From the NCBI GenBank assembly GCA_965204695.1, contig OZ242007.1:3782001-3846000 (forward strand): a stretch of 64,000 bases of DNA. Reading direction: 5' to 3'. This document shows, piece after piece, positions 26,533 to 35,766 of the stretch. The stretch is from JAHEKD01 sp965204695 (lineage in GTDB: Bacteria; Pseudomonadota; Gammaproteobacteria; Arenicellales; JAHEKD01). The stretch's first letter is position 1. Every line of letters begins with the position of its first letter. Both the position numbers and the translations under genes were made by a program. The notes under the pieces were generated by a model. The model was given only the letters and a program-made list of their open reading frames with translations, did not search any database and was not told the DNA's origin.

Positions 26533-27554
26533 TCCCAGTTGAGTATTACTTTTCCTGATTGACCTGAGCGCATGATGTCAAAGCCTTGTTGAAAGTCGTC
26601 AATATGAAAGTGATGGGTAATGACTTTTTCAATATTTAGACCTGACTGCAATAAACTGGCCATTTTATACCAGGTTTCGAACATTTCACGCCCGTAAATG
26701 CCCTTCAAAGTCATACCCTTAAAGATAACTTTGTTAACATCGAATTCAATCGGTTTGGGAGGAATGCCCAGGATTGCAATTCGACCACCGTTATTCATGG
26801 TATCGAGCATACTGTTAAACGCTTGCGGAACGCCTGACATTTCCAGTCCTACATCAAAACCCTCGGTCATGCCGAGTTGCTTCATGACATCATGCAAATC
26901 TGTTTGGGTCACATTCACTGCTAGAGTGACTCCCATTTGTTTAGCTAGCTCTAGCCGGTAGTCGTTGACATCGGTGACGACAACATAGCGTGCACCAACA
27001 TGTTTGCAAATTGCAGCCGCCATTATGCCGATAGGTCCGGCGCCTGTAAGTAAAACATCTTCACCAACTAGATCAAAAGAAAGTGCGGTATGCACAGCAT
27101 TGCCATAAGGGTCAAATATTGCCGCTAAATCATCAGAGATTTCATCAGGAATTTTGAAAGCATTAAAGGCCGGAATCACTAAATACTCAGCAAATGAACC
27201 GGGTCGATTTACGCCAACGCCTAAAGTATTTCGACATAAATGACGCCGTCCACCTCGGCAGTTACGGCAGTGACCGCATGTTATATGACCTTCTCCGGAA
27301 ACACGGTCACCTATATCTATACCTTTAACTTCCTGACCGAGTTCAACCACTTCGCCAACATATTCATGGCCCACTACCATCGGTACGGGTACAGTGCTTT
27401 GTGACCATTGATCCCAGTTATAGATATGTACATCAGTACCGCAAATTGAGGATTTCTTAATTTTGATTTTTATATCATTATGACCGACTTCAGGTTCTGG
27501 TTCGTCTGTCATCCAGATACCAACCTCAGGTTTGAGTTTAGATAATGCTTTCAT
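26529..27554 (-). CDS. tdh: L-threonine 3-dehydrogenase
   Basis: This zinc-dependent medium-chain dehydrogenase oxidises threonine to 2-amino-3-ketobutyrate with NAD. With the ATG at 27554 it has 341 residues, identical to E. coli Tdh; a TTG one codon upstream is rejected. Motifs include the catalytic-zinc GHEYVGEVVELG, the structural-zinc cysteine cluster CGHCRNCRGGRRHLC, and the NAD-binding LLTGAGPIGIMAAA. Its ATG overlaps the TGA of kbl (TGATG), so kbl and tdh are translationally coupled, converting threonine to glycine and acetyl-CoA. Confidence 0.97.
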   Translation of the reverse strand: MKALSKLKPEVGIWMTDEPEPEVGHNDIKIKIKKSSICGTDVHIYNWDQWSQSTVPVPMVVGHEYVGEVVELGQEVKGIDIGDRVSGEGHITCGHCRNCRGGRRHLCRNTLGVGVNRPGSFAEYLVIPAFNAFKIPDEISDDLAAIFDPYGNAVHTALSFDLVGEDVLLTGAGPIGIMAAAICKHVGARYVVVTDVNDYRLELAKQMGVTLAVNVTQTDLHDVMKQLGMTEGFDVGLEMSGVPQAFNSMLDTMNNGGRIAILGIPPKPIEFDVNKVIFKGMTLKGIYGREMFETWYKMASLLQSGLNIEKVITHHFHIDDFQQGFDIMRSGQSGKVILNWD

Positions 27555-28747
27555 CAAATCACTCCAAGTTCTTTACCGACCTCAATAAAGGCATTTATTG
27601 CCAAGTCAAGCTGTTCCTTAGTATGAGCAGCCGACATTTGTGTTCTGATTCTGGCTTGTCCCTGGGGTACAACAGGGAATGAAAATCCAATCACATAAAT
27701 GTCACGTTCAAGTAACTTATTTGCATAGTCACCAGCTAATTTTGCATCACCTATCATGACAGGAATAATAGGATGATCAGCACCTGCCAGAGTAAAACCT
27801 GCAGTTGTCATCTGTTGTCTGAAATAACTGGCATTATCCTTAAGTCTTTGGCGTAGTTCAGCACCGTCACTCAACATTTCTAATACTTTTAACGAAGCAC
27901 TAACAATCGCCGGTGCAACTGAATTGGAAAATAAATACGGTCGGGAACGTTGCCTTAACCATTCTACTATTTCAGCTTTGCCAGAGGTGAACCCACCAGA
28001 GGCTCCACCTAATGCTTTACCCAAAGTGCCGGTAATAATGTCGACCCGATCCATGACGCCACAACATTCATGAGTACCGCGACCCTGGTCACCCACAAAG
28101 CCAACTGCATGTGAATCATCCACCATCACCAGAGCATTATACTTTTCGGCTAAATCGCAAACACCATTGAGATTAGCAATAATACCATCCATAGAAAAAA
28201 CGCCATCGGTTGCGATCAATTTGAAACGCGCACCCGCTTGATCGGCGGCCTGTAGTTGTTGCTCGAGATCCACCATATCGTTATTTTTATAGCGAAAGCG
28301 TTTGGCTTTGCATAAACGTACACCGTCAATAATTGATGCATGGTTTAAGGCATCAGAAATGATGGCATCTTCTTCCGTTAAGATAGTCTCAAATAAACCT
28401 GCATTGGCATCAAAGCACGATGAATAAAGAATAGTGTCTTCCATGCCTAGGAATCGACTGATTTGTTGCTCGAGTTCTTTATGGATATCTTGAGTCCCAC
28501 AGATAAAACGCACTGAGGCCATGCCATACCCGTGATCGTTCATGCCGGCTTTAGCCGCAGCAATGATTTCAGGATGATTAGCCAGGCCAAGGTAGTTATT
28601 GGCACAAAAATTGATCACATGTTGATCATCGGCAACATCGATTTCCGCAGCCTGCGAAGAGGTGATTAATCGTTCTGATTTATATAAACCTTGATCTTTA
28701 ATAGAGGCTAGTTGACCAGCCAAATGAGAAGTTAAATCAGCAGACAT
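27554..28747 (-). CDS. kbl: Glycine C-acetyltransferase (2-amino-3-ketobutyrate CoA ligase)
   Basis: This is an alpha-oxoamine synthase of 397 residues (E. coli 398). PLP-site landmarks are ATDGVFSMDG, MVDDSHAVGFVG and the lysine of GTLGKALGGASGG. The FCANNYLGLANHP start is typical of Kbl. It cleaves 2-amino-3-ketobutyrate with CoA to glycine and acetyl-CoA, downstream of Tdh. BioF and HemA share the fold but pairing with tdh settles the call. Confidence 0.97.
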   Translation of the reverse strand: MSADLTSHLAGQLASIKDQGLYKSERLITSSQAAEIDVADDQHVINFCANNYLGLANHPEIIAAAKAGMNDHGYGMASVRFICGTQDIHKELEQQISRFLGMEDTILYSSCFDANAGLFETILTEEDAIISDALNHASIIDGVRLCKAKRFRYKNNDMVDLEQQLQAADQAGARFKLIATDGVFSMDGIIANLNGVCDLAEKYNALVMVDDSHAVGFVGDQGRGTHECCGVMDRVDIITGTLGKALGGASGGFTSGKAEIVEWLRQRSRPYLFSNSVAPAIVSASLKVLEMLSDGAELRQRLKDNASYFRQQMTTAGFTLAGADHPIIPVMIGDAKLAGDYANKLLERDIYVIGFSFPVVPQGQARIRTQMSAAHTKEQLDLAINAFIEVGKELGVI

Positions 28748-28824
28748 AATATTGCATACTTAGTTAGATATGCTCTGTTTTAACTCAGAACCACCACTTA
28801 GGCAATCAATCTTTAAAAAGATGT

Positions 28825-30957
28825 TTACTGTTTTCTTAGCGCTTTACCGCGACCCGAAAGACTAGGGTTTTTAATAAAATAGTTGTGTGCGGATAGTTTA
28901 GGGCCAGGTTTTTTGATCCGATGATATTCGCCGTTTGCTTCCAATTCCCAACTTTGACAATTATCCTTCATGTTGGCGACCATGATTTGTTCCAGAATTT
29001 GGCGATGGACAGTTTTATTTTCAATTGGGACCATGGTTTCAACTCGGTGATCTAAATTTCTAGGCATTAAATCAGCAGAGGAAATGAAAACCAAGGCTTC
29101 GTCAGAGGGCATTTGTTTGCCATTGCCAAAACAATAGATCCTTGAATGTTCCAGAAAACGACCAACAATTGATTTGACCATTATGTTATCTGATAAACCT
29201 TTTATACCAGGCCTGAGGCAGCAAATTCCTCGCACAACCAGATTGATTTTTACACCTTGCCCGGATGCTTCATAAAATTTATCGATGACCTTAGGATCGA
29301 CCAAAGAATTCACTTTGCACCAGATGTTTGCAGGATTGCCATTTTTGGCGAATTCGATTTCCTGATCAGTAAGGTCAATAATCTTTTTGCGCATATTAAA
29401 TGGAGCCGCTACCAATTTTTTCATTAAGCTGGGCTTTGTGTACGAGGTCATGTAGTTAAATAAAATACCAGCGTCTTTACAAAGTGTTGGGTCAGCAGTA
29501 AAAAAAGATAAGTCCGTATAAACCTTGGCCGTAATAGGATGGTAATTACCTGTACCGAAATGTGCGTATGAGGCCAGTTCATGTCCTTCACGTCTGGTAA
29601 CAAGGGAAACCTTGGCGTGGGTTTTTAAATCTATAAATCCATATACAACTTGAACGCCACTACGTTCTAAATCCCTGGCCCAGCGGATATTAGCTGCTTC
29701 ATCGAAACGTGCTTTTAGTTCAACCATGGCAGTTACGCTTTTGCCGTTTTCGGCTGCCTCACGCAAAGCTTTGATAATTGGCGAATCTTTACTTGTTCGA
29801 TAAAGTGTTTGTTTTATTGCGACAACTTTGGGATCACGTCCGGCCTGACGTAAAAATTGCACCACCACATCAAAGCTTTCAAACGGGTGATGGACTACGA
29901 AATCCTTTTCACGTATTGCTGAAAAACAATCATTATCATGCTCAATAATCCGTTCTGGAAATCTAGGATTAAAGGGCGAAAAGTCATGTTTGGGTTTGTT
30001 GCCGATTAATTCCGATACAGCAGTCAAACCAATAACACCTTTCAAACGAAAAGTGTCTTCATCAGATACATCGAATTGATCTTTTAAATAATCCAGTAAC
30101 GAATCAGGCATGGAAGCATTGACGGTTAAGCGGATAACCATACCGCGCTGCCTGCGTTTTAAAGCGCTTTCGAAAAGGCTGACCAAATCTTCGGCTTCTT
30201 CGTCAAAGCCTAATTCTGAGTCGCGAATGACTTGAAAATAACCATATCCCGGCATTTTGAAATCCGGGAACAGCATATGTCGAAAGTGAATCAATAAATC
30301 AAAAATGTGAATGAATCGACCTTGCTTTTCACCATGATCAGGTAAGCGTATATAACCATCCAGTTGTGCTGGAATGACTACTAAGCCTATTAAGCTACGC
30401 TGCATTTCCGGATCATATAACTGCATTGCTATGCTATAGCCAAGATTACGAATGAATGGGAAAGGATGTGACGGATCAACGGCTATGGGTGTTAATACCG
30501 GCAAAATTTCATTAGTAAAATAACCTTCCAGCCAAGCATTATCTTCATCACCAATCGCATCTGCCTTAATTAAATGAATGCCAGCATCTGGGAGTAGTTT
30601 CTGTAATCCTTTCCAGCAGTCCTGTTGAGTTTCGATCAAATTGGCAGCATCAACATAGATGGCATCGAGTTGTTGTTTTACACTAAGGCCATCCTGGCTC
30701 ACCGATTGCACCTGTGCCCGAAGCTGTCCTTTGAGACCTGCAACTCGGACCATATAAAACTCTTCCAGGTTAGTTGCCGAAATGGAAAGAAAACGTAAAC
30801 GCGCGTAGGTTGGATGAGCCTCGTTCATGGCTTCGTCCACAACTCGTTGATTAAACGCCAGCCACGAAAGTTCACGATTAATAAATCGCGTAGGCGAATC
30901 AACCGTGATTTTGGGTTCTGAATCTTTATTTACTAGCGTTGCAACATTGGTAGCCAT
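28825..30957 (-). CDS. ppk1: Polyphosphate kinase 1
   Basis: The 710-residue protein has the four-domain PPK1 layout: helical N domain starting RFINRELSWLAFNQRVV, head domain, and two phospholipase-D-like C domains. The phosphorylated histidine lies in the KTHAKVSLVTRREG stretch and is followed by FGTGNYHP. It makes polyphosphate from ATP reversibly. The upstream end of a phosphate-related block is on the same strand: ppk2, pit and Na/Pi genes precede it, with a 76-residue orphan between. Length fits the family (about 690-720). Confidence 0.97.
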   Translation of the reverse strand: MATNVATLVNKDSEPKITVDSPTRFINRELSWLAFNQRVVDEAMNEAHPTYARLRFLSISATNLEEFYMVRVAGLKGQLRAQVQSVSQDGLSVKQQLDAIYVDAANLIETQQDCWKGLQKLLPDAGIHLIKADAIGDEDNAWLEGYFTNEILPVLTPIAVDPSHPFPFIRNLGYSIAMQLYDPEMQRSLIGLVVIPAQLDGYIRLPDHGEKQGRFIHIFDLLIHFRHMLFPDFKMPGYGYFQVIRDSELGFDEEAEDLVSLFESALKRRQRGMVIRLTVNASMPDSLLDYLKDQFDVSDEDTFRLKGVIGLTAVSELIGNKPKHDFSPFNPRFPERIIEHDNDCFSAIREKDFVVHHPFESFDVVVQFLRQAGRDPKVVAIKQTLYRTSKDSPIIKALREAAENGKSVTAMVELKARFDEAANIRWARDLERSGVQVVYGFIDLKTHAKVSLVTRREGHELASYAHFGTGNYHPITAKVYTDLSFFTADPTLCKDAGILFNYMTSYTKPSLMKKLVAAPFNMRKKIIDLTDQEIEFAKNGNPANIWCKVNSLVDPKVIDKFYEASGQGVKINLVVRGICCLRPGIKGLSDNIMVKSIVGRFLEHSRIYCFGNGKQMPSDEALVFISSADLMPRNLDHRVETMVPIENKTVHRQILEQIMVANMKDNCQSWELEANGEYHRIKKPGPKLSAHNYFIKNPSLSGRGKALRKQ

Positions 30958-30999
30958 TTATAGGTTCGGGTTTCGAAATTTAGATATATAGTTTGGAAA

Positions 31000-31230
31000 T
31001 TAACTTAAAGTATCCAGTTTTTCTAGCTGTGCTGAAACCACTTTCAGTTTTGTCTGAATAGAATCACGCTTTTCATCGGTCAGCTCGCCACTCAGTCTTT
31101 CTTCAAAGCGCGACTTTTTCTCAGTTAACAACTGGCGCAGTTTTTCTATTTTTTCGGGTTTAATCGTTTTACCCTTTTCCTGCTTATGTAGCAGTTTGCT
31201 GAATTTGGTGCTTAATTTTGAAAATTTCAT
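31000..31230 (-). CDS. Small charged helical protein (76 aa)
   Basis: I do not recognise this 76-residue protein. It is Lys/Glu-rich and predicted almost entirely helical, with a coiled-coil-like pattern from about 20 to 74 (KIEKLRQLLTEKKSRFEERL and later). There are no cysteines, signal peptide or membrane segment. It lies between the Na/Pi transporter gene (48 bases) and ppk1 (42 bases), on the same strand. Position suggests a link to phosphate or polyphosphate handling, but nothing in the sequence proves it. Confidence 0.65.
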   Translation of the reverse strand: MKFSKLSTKFSKLLHKQEKGKTIKPEKIEKLRQLLTEKKSRFEERLSGELTDEKRDSIQTKLKVVSAQLEKLDTLS

Positions 31231-31278
31231 TCGTTTGTACCTTCGGTTTTAAAAGTGATTGTCTTTTTAAACAAAATG

Positions 31279-33075
31279 TCAGGTTGTCGATAATCTTTCG
31301 ATTTCTTCCTCATCGAGGATGACTTCCTGGGCTGCTTCAGCGATCAAGTCATCATGTGACGCTAATAATGCTTGTGCCGCATCGACCAAATTCCTTGCGG
31401 TTTCATCTGAATAATTAAAATCATTCATTAATGAAGTTGCCATTTGTGGTGTAACAAGTTCATTTTGTAACAAATCTGCGATTTTATCGTCCAGATCACG
31501 GTGAGCTTGTTCAGCTTCAGCCTTTAATTCGTCTAATTCAAGCACGGCAAGTGAATTTTCTTTTTCTTCACGATGACGATAAATTTCCTTAAGAATCGTT
31601 GCAATTTTAAGCCTTAACACGTTGTACTCTTTGCGAATAGCTTCATTGTCTGAAACCATATACACCGTGCCATTTTTACGTAAATGCTTGATATGCTTAA
31701 CGCATTCAACAATTTCTGAAGCCGCGTTTCTAAGTCGAAACAATTCCTCAGAAAATACACTTGGGATATTAGATTGTGCTTTGGAGATAAACTCTACAAT
31801 TGCACCATAGAGAACTTTAACTTTACTCTCATAAAGTTCGTCCAAATCAAACTCAATGACCTCCCTGTCTTTATCGATCGTTTCGGCCAGATCTTTAGAT
31901 TCCAGAATTTGGGTACGATGTAAATTCATACCATGTGCCATTAATTCAAATGCCGAATCGAATAAATGCCAAACTTCCTTCTTAACTGATGATAAAACTG
32001 TTTCGGGGAAATCAATTGCTGCATCGCTCAAATACATGGGTTCGGCGAGATCCGGAGTCTTTTCTGGTAGATAATTAACTAAGAAACTGGCCAGTTTTTG
32101 GATTAGTGGCACCATTACCAATACACCAGTGATATTAAAAATAGTATGAAATACGGCTAATTTCATGGTGTAGTTGTCGTCGGCAATGCCTGTTTTTGCA
32201 CTAATCCAGTCAACAGCTGCCACGAATTGACTGATAAAAACTATGGCGATAACGCCTGTAACGACATTGAAAATCAGATGTGCTCCCGCTAGGCGTTTGC
32301 CTTGAATATTGGCACTTAATGCGCCAATTACCGCGGTAATAGTCGTGCCGACATTGGCTCCAATGGCGAGTGCCAAAGCATTTTCATAAGTAATTTGACT
32401 GGCAGCGAGAGCGGTTAAAATCAATACTAAGGTGGCGTGACTCGATTGCATCACCACGGTTGCCGCTGCGCCAATACCAGCAAATAGAAATAATCCAGGG
32501 TAACCTGGGACGGCGAGCGCGGCTAAGTCAAAGCTGTCTTTGAAAGCTTCAAAACCCTCCTTCATGTAGTGAATGCCAAGGAACAAGAACCCAAGACCGG
32601 CTAGAACAGATCCGATTCCTTTTAAGTATTTTGATTTTTGAAAAGTCAGCACAATGCCAAACACCAACATTGGCATAGCATAAGCAGAAATTTTGACTTT
32701 AAGACCAAACGCTGCTACCAACCAAGCGCCGGTCGTGGTGCCTATGTTGGCACCGAAAATAATCCCAATTCCTGCAACAAGTGTGACTAATCCTGCGCTA
32801 ATAAAAGATATGGTTATGACTGAAACCAATGAACTGGATTGCATAATCGTCGTTGAGACGATGCCAAACATTAAACTTTTCCAGGTTTTGTCAGTGGTCT
32901 TCTGTAGTAATTTTTCCAGTAAGCCACCGGTAAAGGCTTTGAAACCTTCTTCGAGAAATAGCATGCCAAACAGAAATATTGAAACGCCAGCAGCGATTTC
33001 TTTGAAATCAGGGCTAATCCAAAAACCGTATGCAAGAATTAAAAGAATAGTGGGTAGGATTATCTTTTTAAGCAT
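31279..33075 (-). CDS. Na+/phosphate cotransporter family protein with PhoU-like tail
   Basis: The 598-residue protein has two Na/Pi-cotransport repeats in its membrane domain, each with the QSSS-type motif (TTIMQSSSLVSVITISF and TVVMQSSHATLVLILT) and the NIGTT motif (GANIGTTTGAWL, GANVGTTITAV). About eight or nine membrane segments span residues 1-320. The C-terminal 250 residues are helical and charged, resembling the PhoU domain fused to many bacterial NptA/YjbB-type transporters. YjbB has been reported to export phosphate in E. coli, so direction is open. It lies 31 bases downstream of pit. Confidence 0.9.
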   Translation of the reverse strand: MLKKIILPTILLILAYGFWISPDFKEIAAGVSIFLFGMLFLEEGFKAFTGGLLEKLLQKTTDKTWKSLMFGIVSTTIMQSSSLVSVITISFISAGLVTLVAGIGIIFGANIGTTTGAWLVAAFGLKVKISAYAMPMLVFGIVLTFQKSKYLKGIGSVLAGLGFLFLGIHYMKEGFEAFKDSFDLAALAVPGYPGLFLFAGIGAAATVVMQSSHATLVLILTALAASQITYENALALAIGANVGTTITAVIGALSANIQGKRLAGAHLIFNVVTGVIAIVFISQFVAAVDWISAKTGIADDNYTMKLAVFHTIFNITGVLVMVPLIQKLASFLVNYLPEKTPDLAEPMYLSDAAIDFPETVLSSVKKEVWHLFDSAFELMAHGMNLHRTQILESKDLAETIDKDREVIEFDLDELYESKVKVLYGAIVEFISKAQSNIPSVFSEELFRLRNAASEIVECVKHIKHLRKNGTVYMVSDNEAIRKEYNVLRLKIATILKEIYRHREEKENSLAVLELDELKAEAEQAHRDLDDKIADLLQNELVTPQMATSLMNDFNYSDETARNLVDAAQALLASHDDLIAEAAQEVILDEEEIERLSTT

Positions 33076-33106
33076 TGCTCAACCTCTGTCTATGGTGATT
33101 AATCAA

Positions 33107-34678
33107 CTATAGCAACATTCCACGCAACATAAAATAGAACATTGCTGCCAACACTCCCGCTGCAGGCACTGTAATGACCCAAGCAGCTGCAATTTTGTAA
33201 AGTGCTGAGCGCTTTACAAGTTGTCGCTTGTGTTGTTTTTTTAAATTCTTTCTTTCTTCTTCCGTGAGTCCAATAGTTTTCAAATCCATTTTAAGCTTTT
33301 TTAGCATCAAGCCTTTTTCGTCGAAGCTAGCCAGGTTGAATTCATTCAAAAATCGTTCGACTGACTCTTCTGTGTGACCGTGTTGAACATGATGAGCTTT
33401 GATATCTTCTATGATGGTTGCATAGTTGGCTTTGATAGCTTCACGCAAAAAACCAACTCCAAATACTGCACCCACAGCAACATGTGTTGAACTGACCGGT
33501 AATCCAAGTTGGCTAGCGATGATAACTGTTATTGCTGCAGCCAGAGCAACACAATAAGCACGCATCTGATCAAGTTCGGTGATTTCGCTACCAACAACTC
33601 GAATCAATTTAGGTCCATATAATGCCAGGCCAAGAGAAATCCCTACGGCCCCGATTAGCATTACCCACAATGGAATTTCAGCTTTTGTGGAAATGGTAGC
33701 CGTAAAAATTGCGTCGTTAATCGCTGCTAGAGGGCCCACTGCGTTAGCAACATCATTTGCACCATGGGCGAAACTTAATAAAGCCGCACTGCAGATTAAT
33801 GGAATAGTAAATAATGCGCTTATACTTTGCTTATTATTTTCCAAATGAGCGCTATGCTTGCTGATAACTGCTTTTGAGATAAAAAACACAGCAACTGCAA
33901 TTGCTAAACCGATTATGGCTGCAGTCGAAAAGTCTAGTTTAACGATTTTCTTTATGCCTTTTAGTATTAGATAAGTGCCAAATGCCCAGGCCATTAACGA
34001 GATCAAAACCGGAACCATGAATCTAGCGGCCTTGAGTTTATCTTTTTGATAAGTGACAGTTCGTTTTATTATGTATAGGGTTGAAGCGGCAATCACGCCT
34101 CCCATCACAGGGGAAATAACCCAGCTTGCGGCGATAGCACCCATCTGCCCCCAATCTGCTACTCCCATTCCTCCAGCAGCAATGCCCGCGCCTAACACGC
34201 CACCGACGATTGCGTGAGTGGTTGAGACAGGTGTGCCGGTTGCCGTTGCAATATTTAGCCAGATCGAAGCAGCTAACAAAGCGCCCATCATTAGCCAAAT
34301 AAACTCATCAGAATTTCCGATTAACGAAGGATCGATAATTCCTTTTTTTACCGTTTTCACTACATCACCGCCTGCAATGATGGCGCCTGACGCTTCAAAA
34401 ATCGCGGCAATGACAATAGCCCAGAAAATGGTAATAGCCTGAGAACCAACAGCTGGACCGACATTATTGGCAACATCATTGGCGCCAATATTCAAGGCCA
34501 TATAACCACCGATTGCGGCTGCGGCAACGAGCAATATGCCGTTGGTTGTGTCCGGTATTACGCCGCTAGTCAATATCATGATACCGACTATAAAGACCAC
34601 AGCAATACCAAGCCTAAAAAGCTCGTTCTGGCTATCTGCAGCGGCTAGTTCGATTTGATTAAGATACTTAAGCTTCAC
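33107..34678 (-). CDS. PiT-family inorganic phosphate transporter
   Basis: The 523-residue protein shows the two inverted PiT signature repeats GANDVANNVGPAVGSQA (near residue 65) and HGANDVANAVGPLAAI (near residue 300), each within a multi-helix membrane half. These proteins import metal-phosphate with protons or sodium. A cytosolic loop near residues 430-480 is charged and precedes the last two helices. It is the gene upstream of the Na/Pi transporter, and the 152 bases ahead of it hold a terminator for ppk2, so it probably has its own promoter. Confidence 0.94.
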   Translation of the reverse strand: MKLKYLNQIELAAADSQNELFRLGIAVVFIVGIMILTSGVIPDTTNGILLVAAAAIGGYMALNIGANDVANNVGPAVGSQAITIFWAIVIAAIFEASGAIIAGGDVVKTVKKGIIDPSLIGNSDEFIWLMMGALLAASIWLNIATATGTPVSTTHAIVGGVLGAGIAAGGMGVADWGQMGAIAASWVISPVMGGVIAASTLYIIKRTVTYQKDKLKAARFMVPVLISLMAWAFGTYLILKGIKKIVKLDFSTAAIIGLAIAVAVFFISKAVISKHSAHLENNKQSISALFTIPLICSAALLSFAHGANDVANAVGPLAAINDAIFTATISTKAEIPLWVMLIGAVGISLGLALYGPKLIRVVGSEITELDQMRAYCVALAAAITVIIASQLGLPVSSTHVAVGAVFGVGFLREAIKANYATIIEDIKAHHVQHGHTEESVERFLNEFNLASFDEKGLMLKKLKMDLKTIGLTEEERKNLKKQHKRQLVKRSALYKIAAAWVITVPAAGVLAAMFYFMLRGMLL

Positions 34679-34741
34679 TGCAGTCTCCTAATAGTGAATG
34701 GCTAAAACCGCTACCTCCAAATGAAGTAATGATTTAGTGAC

Positions 34742-34766
34742 AAAAGGAAGCGTTAAGCTTCCTTTT
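34742..34766. terminator. Symmetric hairpin, possible bidirectional terminator
   Basis: A perfect 10-bp stem AAAAGGAAGC / GCTTCCTTTT with a 5-base loop (GTTAA) lies in the ppk2-pit gap. A-rich and T-rich arms on the two sides give a short T-run in either direction. It follows the stronger ppk2 terminator and may be a second-stage stop or an element of the pit leader. Confidence 0.45.
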
Positions 34767-34795
34767 GCTGAATGTTAGTCTTATTAAATCCTTTG

Positions 34796-34825
34796 GTAAA
34801 AAAATTCCTTGATCTAGGTCAAGGA
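34796..34825 (-). terminator. Rho-independent terminator of ppk2
   Basis: On the minus strand, just after the ppk2 stop, TTCCTTGA and TCAAGGAA (34804-34811 and 34818-34825) form an 8-bp stem with a 6-base loop, followed by a run of about seven T. This is a standard intrinsic terminator and separates ppk2 from pit. Confidence 0.8.
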
Positions 34826-34830
34826 AGTTA

Positions 34831-35664
34831 CTAATCGTATTGATCCGGCACCATGGTCATACTGGACATTGGCGGTCTGATATAGCCGGTATCACCCTGG
34901 CGTTCCGGAAGATCAACTGGAGGGGGTGTCAAATCTTCATAAGGAATCATGCCAAGCAAATGACGCATACAATTTAACCGGGCTCGCTTTTTATTATCGG
35001 CATTGACCGCATACCAGGGCGCCTCTTTGATGTCTGTGTATTTGAACATATCATCTTTGGCTCTGGAGTATTCCATCCAACGCGAGCGGGATTCCAGGTC
35101 CATAGGACTGAGTTTCCAGAATTTCTTAGTGTCCCGAGTACGAGCTTGGAAACGTTTTTCCTGTTCTTCGTCTGAAACAGAAAACCAGTATTTAATCAGG
35201 ATGATCCCGGAGCGGATTAACATTCGCTCGAATTCGGGACAGGTGCGCATAAATTCCTCGTATTCATCATCGCTGCAAAAACCCATGACCCGTTCAACAC
35301 CAGCGCGGTTATACCAACTACGATCAAACAACACCATTTCTCCTGCAGCAGGTAAATGAGGTACATAACGTTGGAAATACCATTGAGTTTTCTCTCTTTC
35401 CGTAGGCGTGCCTAAAGCGACTACATGTGCGATACGAGGGTTGAGCCGCTCTGTAATACGCTTGATTACGCCGCCTTTACCAGCCGCGTCACGACCTTCG
35501 AATATGACTACTACTTTTAACCCTTTTTGTCTGACCCATTCTTGCAACTTAACCATCTCGGTTTGCAAGTGCTCGAGTTCTTTTTCGTAGAACTTGTTGT
35601 TAATCTTTTTACTTTTTGACTTGACGGTTTCAATTACGCCATTAGCTTCTGTTTCGTCGCTCAT
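34831..35664 (-). CDS. ppk2: Polyphosphate kinase 2
   Basis: This PPK2-family kinase uses polyphosphate to phosphorylate nucleotides. The Walker A loop is VIFEGRDAAGKGG and the lid/Walker B region is LFDRSWYNRAGVERVMGF; EFERMLIRSG and IKYWFSVSDEEQ are also typical. The ATG at 35664 (277 residues) is chosen over an upstream ATG at 35727 because a GAGGGAG ribosome site lies 8 bases ahead. It is a single-domain class I enzyme in length. Together with ppk1 it could build and spend polyphosphate. Confidence 0.95.
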   Translation of the reverse strand: MSDETEANGVIETVKSKSKKINNKFYEKELEHLQTEMVKLQEWVRQKGLKVVVIFEGRDAAGKGGVIKRITERLNPRIAHVVALGTPTEREKTQWYFQRYVPHLPAAGEMVLFDRSWYNRAGVERVMGFCSDDEYEEFMRTCPEFERMLIRSGIILIKYWFSVSDEEQEKRFQARTRDTKKFWKLSPMDLESRSRWMEYSRAKDDMFKYTDIKEAPWYAVNADNKKRARLNCMRHLLGMIPYEDLTPPPVDLPERQGDTGYIRPPMSSMTMVPDQYD

Positions 35665-35766
35665 TTGAAAGCTCCCTCGTGTGTTAATGATTTCTGTGAT
35701 GCAAACATGCAACGCTATCTTAAGCACGCGTTTGGTGTCAAGTAAATTTCAGTCTTTAAACGATAA

